Translations under genes and position numbers: made by a program | Part shown: positions 28,840 through 38,098 of the stretch, one piece after another | Numbering within the stretch: the stretch's first letter is position 1 | Layout: every line of letters starts with the position of its first letter | The notes under the pieces: model-generated | Told to the model about the DNA's origin: nothing | Databases searched by the model: none | What the model saw: the letters and a program-made list of their open reading frames with translations, nothing else | NCBI GenBank assembly: GCA_947455465.1 | Contig: CANGNS010000008.1 | Location: 62,001-126,000 of the forward strand | Direction of reading: 5' to 3' | Source: Comamonadaceae bacterium | GTDB lineage: Bacteria > Pseudomonadota > Gammaproteobacteria > Burkholderiales > Burkholderiaceae_C | DNA: 64,000 bases

Positions 28840-31266
28840 TTAGGCGCGCAGTTTTTCGTTTTTCGGGTCGTACAAAGGCTCGGCGTGCACGGTGGCGCTG
28901 CGCATCGTGCCCAGCACATTGACTTGCAATTTAGTACCGGGCGTCGCCTTGTCGGCTTTCACGTAGGCCAAGGCCACGCTCTTCTTTAAGGTGTGGCTCC
29001 AGACGCCCGAGGTGGTCAAGCCCACATTTTTTTCGCCATCAAATACTTGCGCGCAATACGGGCTCTCAGCGTCGCCGTCTTCGTCAAAAATCAGCGGCAC
29101 AAAGCGCTGGGCGGCGCCGAGTGCATGTTCGGCCACCAGCGCGGCTTTGCCGATGAAGTCGGCCTTGTTCACATCCACAAAACGGTCCAGCGATGCCTCT
29201 AAAGGCGTGTAGCCGCTTTCCAGGTCACTCTTCCAGCCACGGTAGCACTTGTCCACGCGCAAGCTGTCCATGGCATACAGGCCAAAGTCGCGGATATCGT
29301 GGGCCGTGCCGGCAGCCCAGATGGCAGCGTACAACGTCGGCAATTGCGCGACCGGCGCATGCAATTCCCAGCCTAATTCGCCTACATAGTTGACGCGCAT
29401 GGCCAGGCAGCGGCCCGCTACGGTTTCGATGTGCTGCGCCGTCAGCCAAGGGAAACCGGCATTCGACAAATCCGCTTTCGTCACCTGACCGAGCACATCG
29501 CGCGCACGCGGACCGGCGATGATCAGGGTGCCGAAATCGGCGGTGACATCGGTCACGCTAATAGGACTGTTATCGGGCAAGCCTTGGCGCAGCAAGTCCA
29601 TATCATGCGTGGCGGCGATGGCCGCGCTGATGATGTAGAAATGGTCCTCACCCAAGCGCGTGATGGTGAACTCGCTCCACAGTTTGCCCGTCGGCGTGAG
29701 CGCATACGCCAGCGACACGCGGCCTTGCGAAGGCAGTTTGGAGCAAGACAAATAATCCAAGTGCTTGGATGCGCCCGGGCCTTTGAGTTCGTATTTGGTA
29801 AAGCCGGGCAAATCTAAGATGCCTACGCGCTCGCGCACGGCTTTCACTTCCTCGGCCACCGCACCGTGCCACACGTTTTCGCGGCGGAAAGAATGCGTGT
29901 CGGCAGGGACGTCGCCCTTCAAATCTAAATAAACCGCACGTTCCCAACCGCCACGCGCGCCAAAGCGGGCACCCTTGGCTTTGAGGGTTTCGTACAGCGG
30001 CGAGGTGCGCAGTGGGCGCCCGGCGGGCCGCTCTTCGTAGGGGAAGGACGAGGCGTATTCGTTTTGGTAGACCTCGATGGCTTTCGCCACGGTGTATTCC
30101 GTAGTGGCGTAGTCGCCGTAGCGCCGACGGTCCAGGGACCACAAGTCCCATTCGGTTTGTCCGTGCACCACCCATTCGGCCAGCGCTTTACCCGCGCCGC
30201 CGCCCTGGGTAATACCAAAGCTGAAGGTGTTGCAATGAAAGAAGTTACGCAAGCCCGGTTCGGGGCCGATATAAGGATTTCCATCGGGCGAATAGGGGAT
30301 AGGACCATTCACGCCGCGTTTGATGCCAGCGCGCGACAGTGCAGGCACGCGGGCCATGGCGTCTTCGATGTATTTTTCCAGGCGCTCGAAATCGTCGTTC
30401 CACAACTGGTTGGCAAAGTCGTCGGGCATGCCGTCTAGCCACATCGGCGTGGCTTTCCATTCGTAGGGCCCGAGGATGAAACCTTCGCGCTCTTGGCGCA
30501 GGTAATACGAAGTGTCCGGATCGCGCAACAGCGGCAGTCGCGCGTCGCCGCGTGAAGTGAGCTCGGGCACGTCTTCCGTCACCAAATACTGGTGCGACAT
30601 GACGGCGATGGGCAAATGGCGCCCGACCATGGCCATCACTTCCCCGGCGCGAAAGCCTGCGGCGTTGACGATGATTTCGGCGGTGATTTCGCCTTTGTCT
30701 GTGGTGACCAACCATTCGCCATTGGGCTTTTGCGCCAGCGCCGTGACGCGGGTGTGGCGGCGGATGGTGCCGCCCAACAAGCGTGCTTCGCGCGCCAAGG
30801 CTTGCGTCAATTGCGAGGGGTCGATGTCGCCATCGAGCGGGTCCCACAGCGCGCCTTGCAAGTCGTGGGTTTCAATCAGCGGGTAGCGGTTTTTCAGGTC
30901 CGAGGGCGAGAGAATTTCGTATTCCAGGCCATTGGCCTTGGCCATGCTTTTGACATGGTGGAACTCGTCCATGCGATTGCGCCCATGGGCCAAGCGCACC
31001 GAACCGGTCAAGTGGTAATTAATGGGGTTTTCGGCCGACGCGGCCAGCTTGCGGTACAGCGCTGCGGAATACTTTTGCAGCTTCAGAATGCTCCAGCTAC
31101 TGGAAAACGTGGGCAGATTGCCCGCCGCGTGCCAGGTGGAGCCCGAGGTGAGTTCGTCGCGCTCCAGCAGCAAAGCGTCTTTCACACCTAAAGCGGCCAG
31201 GTGGTAGAGGCAACTGCAACCCACGACCCCACCGCCAATCACGACGACACGTGCATGTTCTGTCAT
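28840..31266 (-). CDS. FAD-dependent oxidoreductase/GcvT fusion (dimethylglycine/sarcosine dehydrogenase-like)
   Basis: VVVIGGGVVGCSCLYHLAALG, covalent-FAD type motif SGSTWHAAG, C-terminal GcvT-like domain NYVGELGWELHAP. Confidence 0.9.
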   Translation of the reverse strand: MTEHARVVVIGGGVVGCSCLYHLAALGVKDALLLERDELTSGSTWHAAGNLPTFSSSWSILKLQKYSAALYRKLAASAENPINYHLTGSVRLAHGRNRMDEFHHVKSMAKANGLEYEILSPSDLKNRYPLIETHDLQGALWDPLDGDIDPSQLTQALAREARLLGGTIRRHTRVTALAQKPNGEWLVTTDKGEITAEIIVNAAGFRAGEVMAMVGRHLPIAVMSHQYLVTEDVPELTSRGDARLPLLRDPDTSYYLRQEREGFILGPYEWKATPMWLDGMPDDFANQLWNDDFERLEKYIEDAMARVPALSRAGIKRGVNGPIPYSPDGNPYIGPEPGLRNFFHCNTFSFGITQGGGAGKALAEWVVHGQTEWDLWSLDRRRYGDYATTEYTVAKAIEVYQNEYASSFPYEERPAGRPLRTSPLYETLKAKGARFGARGGWERAVYLDLKGDVPADTHSFRRENVWHGAVAEEVKAVRERVGILDLPGFTKYELKGPGASKHLDYLSCSKLPSQGRVSLAYALTPTGKLWSEFTITRLGEDHFYIISAAIAATHDMDLLRQGLPDNSPISVTDVTADFGTLIIAGPRARDVLGQVTKADLSNAGFPWLTAQHIETVAGRCLAMRVNYVGELGWELHAPVAQLPTLYAAIWAAGTAHDIRDFGLYAMDSLRVDKCYRGWKSDLESGYTPLEASLDRFVDVNKADFIGKAALVAEHALGAAQRFVPLIFDEDGDAESPYCAQVFDGEKNVGLTTSGVWSHTLKKSVALAYVKADKATPGTKLQVNVLGTMRSATVHAEPLYDPKNEKLRA

Positions 31267-31421
31267 GTTTTGAAACTCCGTAGACTGTTTCACACCAAGG
31301 CCAAGGGTATAAATGTCTCCTAGCCACGAATTTTTTTGGATTGTAGGCATAAAAATTAAAAAAACAGCCGATTTTTTTACACTAAAATAATTTTCGAAGA
31401 TTTTTTTACTTTGGGGGTCGT

Positions 31422-33866
31422 ATGGATCTACCTCATCAGGCCAGCGTGGTCATTGTGGGCGGTGGCATCGTCGGATGCAGCTTGGCGTATCACCTTACTT
31501 TGCGTGGGTGTACCGACGTGGTCTTGCTTGAACGCAAGCAACTGACCTGCGGCACCACCTGGCACGCCGCCGGCCTGGTGGGCCAGCTGCGGGCCACCTA
31601 CAACCTGACCCGCCTGGCGCAGTACACCACCAACCTGTACGCTTCTTTGGAGCAGGAAACCGGCCAGGCGACCGGCTTTCGCCAAACCGGCTCGATTGCC
31701 ATTGCCACCAACCTGGCCCGCCTGGAGGAACTTAAACGCGGCGCGTCCATGGCTAAGTGTTTTGGGCTCGAAGTGCAGACCTTGGGCGCCTCTGACATTG
31801 CCAGCATGTGGCCGGGCGTCAATGTGTCCGATGTCGTGGGTGGCGTGTTTTTGCCCAAAGACGGACGCACCAACCCCATCGACACCACACAAGCGCTGGC
31901 CAAGGGCGCGAAAAGCCGGGGTGCGCGCATTTTTGAAAATTGCGCGGCCGAGGAAATCCTTATTGAAAACGGCAAAGCCGTGGGCGTGCGCACCGAGTTC
32001 GGCACCATTCGCGCCGACATGGTGGTCAACTGCGCCGGTATGTGGGCGCATGAACTGGGCGCCAAAGCCGGCACCACGGTGCCGCTACACGCTGCCGAAC
32101 ACTTCTACATCGTCACCGAGCCCATGGAAGGCTTGCACTCCAATTTGCCGGTGCTGCGCGACCCGGACGGCTGCGCCTACTTCAAAGAAGACGCGGGCAA
32201 GCTTTTGGTCGGCTGGTTTGAGCCGGTGGCCAAACCCTGGGGCATGAAGGGCATCCCCGAGACCTTTAGCTTTGAATCCTTGCCCGACGACTTGGAGCAC
32301 ATCGAGCCGCTGCTGGCAGCTGCCATGCACCGCACCCCGGCGCTGGAAAAAACCGGCATCAATTTGTTCTTCAACGGCCCGGAAAGCTTTACCCCCGACG
32401 ACCGCTATTTGCTGGGCGAAACGCCCGAGGTGCGCAATTTGTTTGTGGCCGCTGGCTTTAACTCCATCGGCATCCAGTCCGCCGGTGGCGCAGGCAAGGT
32501 GCTGGCCGACTGGATGCTGGACGGCCATCCGCCCATGGACTTGTGGGACGTGGACATCCGCCGCGTCATGCCTTTCCAGCGCAACCGCCGCTATTTGCGC
32601 GACCGCACCGTCGAGTCGCTGGGTTTGCTCTACGCCATGCACTGGCCCTTCCGCCAGCCCGAGACGGCGCGTGGCGTACGCCGCTCTATCTTGCACGACC
32701 GCCTGGCCGCGCACGGCGCGTGTTTTGGCGAGGTGGCCGGCTGGGAGCGCCCCAACTGGTACGCGCCCGCCGGTGTCAAGGCCGAATACGCCTACAGCTA
32801 CGGCCGCCAAAACTGGTTTGAGTATTCGGCCGCCGAGCACCAGGCCGTGCGCAATGCCGTGGGCATTTTTGACCAATCGTCTTTTGCCAAATCCCTGGTG
32901 CAAGGGCCGGACGCAGAGGCGGTGCTCAACCACATCAGCGCCAACAATATGTCGGTGCCGGTGGGTAAAGTGGTTTACACGCAGTGGCTCAATGAGCGCG
33001 GCGGTATTGAGGCCGACCTGACGGTCACCCGCGAAGCGCAGGACCGCTACCTGGTAGTGACTGCAGCGGCCACACAGACGCATGATTTCTCCTGGCTGGA
33101 GCGCAATATTCCGGCCGGCGCACGCGTCACGGCGGTAGATGTGTCCTCCAGCATGGCCGTGCTGGGCGTGATGGGCCCGCGCGCGCGCGACTTGCTGGCC
33201 CAATTGACCGAGGCCGATTTGTCTAACGAGGCCTTCCCCTTCGCCACCTCACAGGTTATCGACCTGGCGTACGCCCGCGTGCGCGCCAGCCGTATTACCT
33301 ATGTGGGCGAGCTGGGCTGGGAGTTGTACATCCCCACTGAATGCGCGCCTGGCGTGTTCGACGCGCTGATGGCGGCGGCCCCTTCTGTGGGCGGACGACT
33401 GGCGGGCTACCACGCGCTGAACTCCTTGCGCATGGAAAAGTCGTACCGGCACTGGGGCCACGACATCAGCGACGAAGACACGCCGCTGCAATCGGGCCTG
33501 GGCTTTGCCGTTGCCATGAACAAGCCCAGTGGCTTTATCGGCCAGGCCGCATTGCAAGCGCAAAAAGCCGCCGGCCTCACGCGCCGCCTGGTGCAATTTG
33601 CGCTGGACGACCCACAGCCTTTGCTCTACCACAACGAACCAATTTGGCGTGATGGCGCCATCGTCGGACGCATCAGCTCGGGCATGTTTGGACACTTTGT
33701 GGGCAAGTCGCTGGGCATGGGTTATGTGCAATGCCAAACCCAGGGCGAGGCGCCCGAGGCCATCTTGCAAGGCCACTACGAGATTGAAGTGGCGGGTGTC
33801 AAATTCAGTGCCCAGCCCTCGTTGGCGCCGTGGTACGACCCGAAGTCGGCGCGCGTCAAGGTGTGA
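31422..33866 (+). CDS. FAD-dependent oxidoreductase/GcvT fusion (dimethylglycine/sarcosine dehydrogenase-like), second copy
   Basis: VVIVGGGIVGCSLAYHLTLRG, CGTTWHAAG, C-terminal TYVGELGWELYIPTE GcvT-like. Confidence 0.9.
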   Translation: MDLPHQASVVIVGGGIVGCSLAYHLTLRGCTDVVLLERKQLTCGTTWHAAGLVGQLRATYNLTRLAQYTTNLYASLEQETGQATGFRQTGSIAIATNLARLEELKRGASMAKCFGLEVQTLGASDIASMWPGVNVSDVVGGVFLPKDGRTNPIDTTQALAKGAKSRGARIFENCAAEEILIENGKAVGVRTEFGTIRADMVVNCAGMWAHELGAKAGTTVPLHAAEHFYIVTEPMEGLHSNLPVLRDPDGCAYFKEDAGKLLVGWFEPVAKPWGMKGIPETFSFESLPDDLEHIEPLLAAAMHRTPALEKTGINLFFNGPESFTPDDRYLLGETPEVRNLFVAAGFNSIGIQSAGGAGKVLADWMLDGHPPMDLWDVDIRRVMPFQRNRRYLRDRTVESLGLLYAMHWPFRQPETARGVRRSILHDRLAAHGACFGEVAGWERPNWYAPAGVKAEYAYSYGRQNWFEYSAAEHQAVRNAVGIFDQSSFAKSLVQGPDAEAVLNHISANNMSVPVGKVVYTQWLNERGGIEADLTVTREAQDRYLVVTAAATQTHDFSWLERNIPAGARVTAVDVSSSMAVLGVMGPRARDLLAQLTEADLSNEAFPFATSQVIDLAYARVRASRITYVGELGWELYIPTECAPGVFDALMAAAPSVGGRLAGYHALNSLRMEKSYRHWGHDISDEDTPLQSGLGFAVAMNKPSGFIGQAALQAQKAAGLTRRLVQFALDDPQPLLYHNEPIWRDGAIVGRISSGMFGHFVGKSLGMGYVQCQTQGEAPEAILQGHYEIEVAGVKFSAQPSLAPWYDPKSARVKV

Positions 33867-33869
33867 GGC

Positions 33870-34499
33870 ATGGCCATCCAAGCTGCGCGACTGGCTGCTC
33901 CTGAAGACGGTGAAGACGCCCTGGCCGTCTTAGCCGACCTGGACCCAGGTGCGGCCATTGGCGAGCAGTTGCGCGAACTGCGCCTGGTCAAAAACCTGAC
34001 CCTGCGCGAAGTGGCTGAAAAAGCCGGTATCTCGGTAGGCTACCTTAGCCAGCTAGAGCGCAACCATTCGCGCCTGCCGATTGCGGTGCTCAAGCGCATC
34101 AGCGATGCGCTGGGCGTGCACATGAACTGGTTCTTCCAGCAAAACGCCGAGGGCGACCCGGCCGAGCGCGATGTGGTGGTGCGCAGCACCCACCGCCGGC
34201 GCATGTCCTTTACCGGCTTGGGCATTCAAGAGGAACTGCTCTCGCCTAACCTCAGCGGCCCGCTGGAAATGCTGCTCAGCACCATCGAGCCAGGCTCGGA
34301 TAGCGAAGACTATTTTCACGACGGCGCAGAGGCGGGCTACGTGCTGTCCGGCACTTTAGATTTGTGGGTCTCAGGCCGTCATTTCCGTCTGCAGGAGGGC
34401 GACAGCTTTTCCTTCAAAAGCACCGATGTGCACCGTTGCGCCAACCCGGGCGATATGCCGGTGCGGGTGATCTGGGTGATTACCCCGCCGCATTACTGA
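33870..34499 (+). CDS. XRE-family regulator with C-terminal cupin domain
   Basis: IGEQLRELRLVKNLTLREVAEKAGISVGYLSQLERNHSRLPIAVLKRISDAL HTH; cupin AEAGYVLSGTLDLWVSGRHFRLQEGDSFSF. Confidence 0.92.
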   Translation: MAIQAARLAAPEDGEDALAVLADLDPGAAIGEQLRELRLVKNLTLREVAEKAGISVGYLSQLERNHSRLPIAVLKRISDALGVHMNWFFQQNAEGDPAERDVVVRSTHRRRMSFTGLGIQEELLSPNLSGPLEMLLSTIEPGSDSEDYFHDGAEAGYVLSGTLDLWVSGRHFRLQEGDSFSFKSTDVHRCANPGDMPVRVIWVITPPHY

Positions 34500-34501
34500 A
34501 C

Positions 34502-34518
34502 GGCGCACCAGGTGCGCC
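34502..34518. repeat. 17-bp perfect inverted repeat GGCGCACC-A-GGTGCGCC between convergent genes
   Basis: Read directly; lies between the XRE stop (34499) and the Zn-ribbon gene stop (34526). Confidence 0.6.
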
Positions 34519-34525
34519 AAGTCCA

Positions 34526-34777
34526 TTAGCTTGCGCTGGCAGGCGCCTCAGGGGCCGCTGGTGGGGTGGCGGGCTTGGGCGGGACGCAGTCGCCGCAGAC
34601 AAACATGCTTTTGCCGGCCAATTTACGGAAAGAACCCAGCGAGCGTGGCTTGTGCAAGCCGCATTTGGCGCAGCTCATGCTGGCATTGCCCGAGGATTGT
34701 GCAAAAGGGGAACCCGAGGCGCGTGAGCGGTAGCGGAGGCCGTCGGGACTGATTTTCGTGGTGGTGTTATCGCGCAT
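34526..34777 (-). CDS. Small putative zinc-ribbon protein
   Basis: 83 aa with CAKC...CGDC pair (MSCAKCGLHKPRSLGSFRKLAGKSMFVCGDC). Confidence 0.6.
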   Translation of the reverse strand: MRDNTTTKISPDGLRYRSRASGSPFAQSSGNASMSCAKCGLHKPRSLGSFRKLAGKSMFVCGDCVPPKPATPPAAPEAPASAS

Positions 34778-34918
34778 CCCCCTATTTTGCCGGTTTTCCG
34801 GGGCATTCGCAAAAAATCGGGGAATTCAGGGCCGCTTTGGCCGGTTTTAGGCGGTTTTAACAAATTTCGGGCGGCTTTGGGGGAGGATTTAGGCCCGTGG
34901 CACCCCACGTGCCGCCCC

Positions 34919-37036
34919 TCAGGCGCCTTGCGCCAGGTGCTGGCGTGCCAGCGCCACGTACCAGTCCAGGCATCCCGGGTTGGCCATGGCCTCGCGGTTG
35001 ACCACTTTTTCCAAGGGGTGGCCCAGCATCAGCTTTTTGATGGGCAACTCCTGCTTTTTGCCCGACAGGGTGCGCGGAATTTCCGCCACTTGGAACATGG
35101 CATTAGGCAAAAAGCGCGGGCTCAGCGCGGTGCGTATGCTGTGGCTGATGCGCTCGCGCAGCGCCTCGTCCAGCGCCAGGCCGGGGCGCAGCACGACAAA
35201 CAGCGGCATGTAGCTCTCGCGGCCCAGGTATTCCAGGTCCACCACCATGCTGTCGAGCACTTCGGGCAGGGCCTCGACGGCGCTATAGATTTCACTGGTG
35301 CCCATGCGCAGGCCGTGGCGGTTGATGGTGGCGTCGCTGCGGCCGTAAATCACGCAGCCCTCGCTGAGCGCGCCGCTGGGGCCGATGCGCAGCCAGTCGC
35401 CGTGGCGCCAGACGCCGCCGGCTTCGGGTGGGGCATCGCCGCCGCCGGGGCGCCGGCCGTGGCCGCGCGGGTACATCTCAAAATAACTGGCCAGGTAACG
35501 CTGGTGATCCGGGTCGCCCCAAAAATACAGTGGCATGCTGGGGATGGGCTGGGTGCAGACCAGCTCGCCCACTTCCCCGGTGACGGGCGCGCCGGCCTCA
35601 TTCCAGGCTTCTACGGCGCAGCCCAGCAGGCGGCATTGCATGACGCCGGGCTCTTGCGCCAGCTCGCGGTTGCCGCCGATGAAAGCGCCGCAAAAGTCGG
35701 TGCCGCCCGAAATATTGCACCACCAAATGTCGGCGTCTGGCCAGACTTGGGCGGGCGCTTGGGCGCGAACCTTGCGCATCTGGGCGCTGCCCCAGCTTTG
35801 CGTCTCAGGCGCCAGCGGCGAGCCGGTCGTGCCCAGGGCGCGGATGCGCGAGAGGTCGCCCAGCTTGGCCAGTTCGATGCCTGCTTTCTGGCAATTGGCG
35901 AAAAACGCCGCCCCGGCGCCGAAAAACGTCACGCCATGGCGCGCGGCAAAGCGCCACAGCGTGCCCCAGTCGGGCGCGTCTTTGGGGCCTGAGGGGTTGC
36001 CGTCGTAAATGACGCAGGTGGTGCCATTGAGCAGGCCGCTCATTTGCGCGTTCCACATGACCCAGCCGGTCGAGCTGTACCAGTGGTAGCGCTCGCCCCA
36101 GCTGTTGGCCTGGTAGCTGCAGCCGATGTCGTTGTGCAAAATTTTGAGCGCCAGTGCCACCAGCACGGTGCCGCCGTGGCCGTGCACGATGGGCTTGGGC
36201 AGCCCGGTGGTGCCGCTGGAGTACACGATCCACAGCGGGTGGTCAAAGGGCAGCCACAGCGGCTCAAAGTCGGCAGTTTGCGCCTCGCTTTGCTGCAAAG
36301 TGTCGGCCAGCAGCGTGGCGCCGGGCAGGCGGTCGGCGCCACCCAATTGCTGGTGCACGATCAAGTGGCGCACGCTGGGCAGGCCGGCCATCAGCGCTTG
36401 GACCACCTCCGCCCGCTGGTGGGCGCGGCCCGCGTAGTGCACGCCGTCTACGGCAATCAACACCGTGGGCTCGATTTGGGCAAAACGGTCCAACACGGCG
36501 GCCGTGCCCATGTCGGGCGCGCAGATGCTCCACACGGCACCGAGGGACACCGTGGCCAAAAAAGCCACCATGGCCTGCGGGCAGTTGGGCAAGTAGGCGG
36601 CCACCCGGTCGCCCGGCTGCACGCCTTGGGCGCGCAAGTACAGCGCCAGCGAGGCAGCCTGGCGGCGCAGCTCGGGCCAGGACAGCTCGCTGACCTCGCC
36701 CGCTTCGTTCTCGCAAACGATGGCCGCAAAACCGGCCGCGTCTGCGGCCTGTACATGCCGAAACACCTGCTGCGCATAGTTGGCCTGCGCGCCGGGAAAC
36801 CATTGCGCCCCCGGCATCACATTGCGGGCCAGCACGGCGCTGTGGGGCGTGGGCGACTGCATGTCGAAATAGTCCCAAATGCTTTGCCAAAACGCATCCA
36901 GATCCGTGACGGACCAACGCCACAACGCAGGGTAGTCGGCAAACTGCAAATGGCGCGTGCGCTGCAGCCAGTCCTGGTACAGCCGGATTTGGGGGATGTA
37001 GGGCGGGGTGGGCACGGTGCGGGCGGTCGGGTTCAT
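34919..37036 (-). CDS. aacS: Acetoacetyl-CoA synthetase
   Basis: YSSGTTGLPKPIVHGHGG, GVWRHGDWLRI, NRHGLRMGTSEIY; N-terminal ACAS region YPALWRWSVTDLDAFWQSIWDYF. Confidence 0.92.
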   Translation of the reverse strand: MNPTARTVPTPPYIPQIRLYQDWLQRTRHLQFADYPALWRWSVTDLDAFWQSIWDYFDMQSPTPHSAVLARNVMPGAQWFPGAQANYAQQVFRHVQAADAAGFAAIVCENEAGEVSELSWPELRRQAASLALYLRAQGVQPGDRVAAYLPNCPQAMVAFLATVSLGAVWSICAPDMGTAAVLDRFAQIEPTVLIAVDGVHYAGRAHQRAEVVQALMAGLPSVRHLIVHQQLGGADRLPGATLLADTLQQSEAQTADFEPLWLPFDHPLWIVYSSGTTGLPKPIVHGHGGTVLVALALKILHNDIGCSYQANSWGERYHWYSSTGWVMWNAQMSGLLNGTTCVIYDGNPSGPKDAPDWGTLWRFAARHGVTFFGAGAAFFANCQKAGIELAKLGDLSRIRALGTTGSPLAPETQSWGSAQMRKVRAQAPAQVWPDADIWWCNISGGTDFCGAFIGGNRELAQEPGVMQCRLLGCAVEAWNEAGAPVTGEVGELVCTQPIPSMPLYFWGDPDHQRYLASYFEMYPRGHGRRPGGGDAPPEAGGVWRHGDWLRIGPSGALSEGCVIYGRSDATINRHGLRMGTSEIYSAVEALPEVLDSMVVDLEYLGRESYMPLFVVLRPGLALDEALRERISHSIRTALSPRFLPNAMFQVAEIPRTLSGKKQELPIKKLMLGHPLEKVVNREAMANPGCLDWYVALARQHLAQGA

Positions 37037-37114
37037 GGGCGCTAGCCTAGCAGGGCAGGCGGGGGTGCGTCCAGCCGTGCTAAGGTTGTCCACTTCGCCG
37101 CCCTACCTACTGCC

Positions 37115-38086
37115 ATGAGCTCCAGCGCCCCAGCCCCGCACCCTATGCCGACCGACCCAGAAGTGCTGGCCTATATCGCGCGTACCAATGCGTTTTACCC
37201 GGCCGATGCCTATACCTTCAGCGCCGAGGACAACCGCGCTTGGTACAACCAATATGCGGCCGAAATGCGCGGCCCCATGCCGCCCGAGGTTGCTACCACC
37301 GACTTCTCGATCCAAGCGGACAAACCGCAGCGGCAGATTGCGGCGCGGCGCTACCGGCATGGGCAGCAGCGCCATGCGGGAACGACGCTGCTGTATTTAC
37401 ACGGCGGCGGTTTTTTGCTGGGCGGTTTGGACAGCCATGCCGACGCCTGCGCCGGTTTTTGTGCGGCCACGGGCATGGATGTGCTGGCCATCGCCTACCG
37501 CCTGGCACCCGAACACAGGCATCCCGCCCAGGGCGACGATGTGGCGGCAGCCTTTGCGCACTTGAGCGCTAATGGCGAGCGCGTGGTGATTGGAGGCGAC
37601 AGCGCCGGGGGCAATTTGGCGGCCGCTTTGTGCCTGGCCCAGCGCGCCCAAGGCGGGCCGATGCCGGTGGGTCAGTTGCTGATTTACCCAGGCCTGGGCG
37701 GCGACACCACGACCGGCTCCTACCTTAGCAATGCCTTTGCGCCCATGCTCACGGCCCAAGAGTCTGCCGCCTACTTTGCGCTGCGCACGGGCGGCCTGGA
37801 CCGCCAAGCCGTGAATGACCCGCTGCTCATGCCGCTCAAGGCGCGCGATTTTGTGGGCCTGCCGCCGGCCTTTGTGGTGACGGCTGATATTGACCCCCTG
37901 CGCGATGATGGCCGCGTGTATGTGGAGCGCCTTGTGGCAGACGGTGTGGCGGCGCGCTACCGCAATGAGCCCGAGCTGGTCCACGGCTACTTGCGCGCCC
38001 GCCATATGTCGGCCCGCGCAGCCGCCAGCTTCGCCGCAATGTGCGAAGCCCTGGATCAACTGGCCAGTGGCACTTTGCGGCCCTGA
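37115..38086 (+). CDS. Alpha/beta hydrolase (HSL-type esterase/lipase)
   Basis: LYLHGGGFLLGG oxyanion motif, GDSAGGNLAAA nucleophile elbow. Confidence 0.92.
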   Translation: MSSSAPAPHPMPTDPEVLAYIARTNAFYPADAYTFSAEDNRAWYNQYAAEMRGPMPPEVATTDFSIQADKPQRQIAARRYRHGQQRHAGTTLLYLHGGGFLLGGLDSHADACAGFCAATGMDVLAIAYRLAPEHRHPAQGDDVAAAFAHLSANGERVVIGGDSAGGNLAAALCLAQRAQGGPMPVGQLLIYPGLGGDTTTGSYLSNAFAPMLTAQESAAYFALRTGGLDRQAVNDPLLMPLKARDFVGLPPAFVVTADIDPLRDDGRVYVERLVADGVAARYRNEPELVHGYLRARHMSARAAASFAAMCEALDQLASGTLRP

Positions 38087-38098
38087 GAGGGTTTGCTT

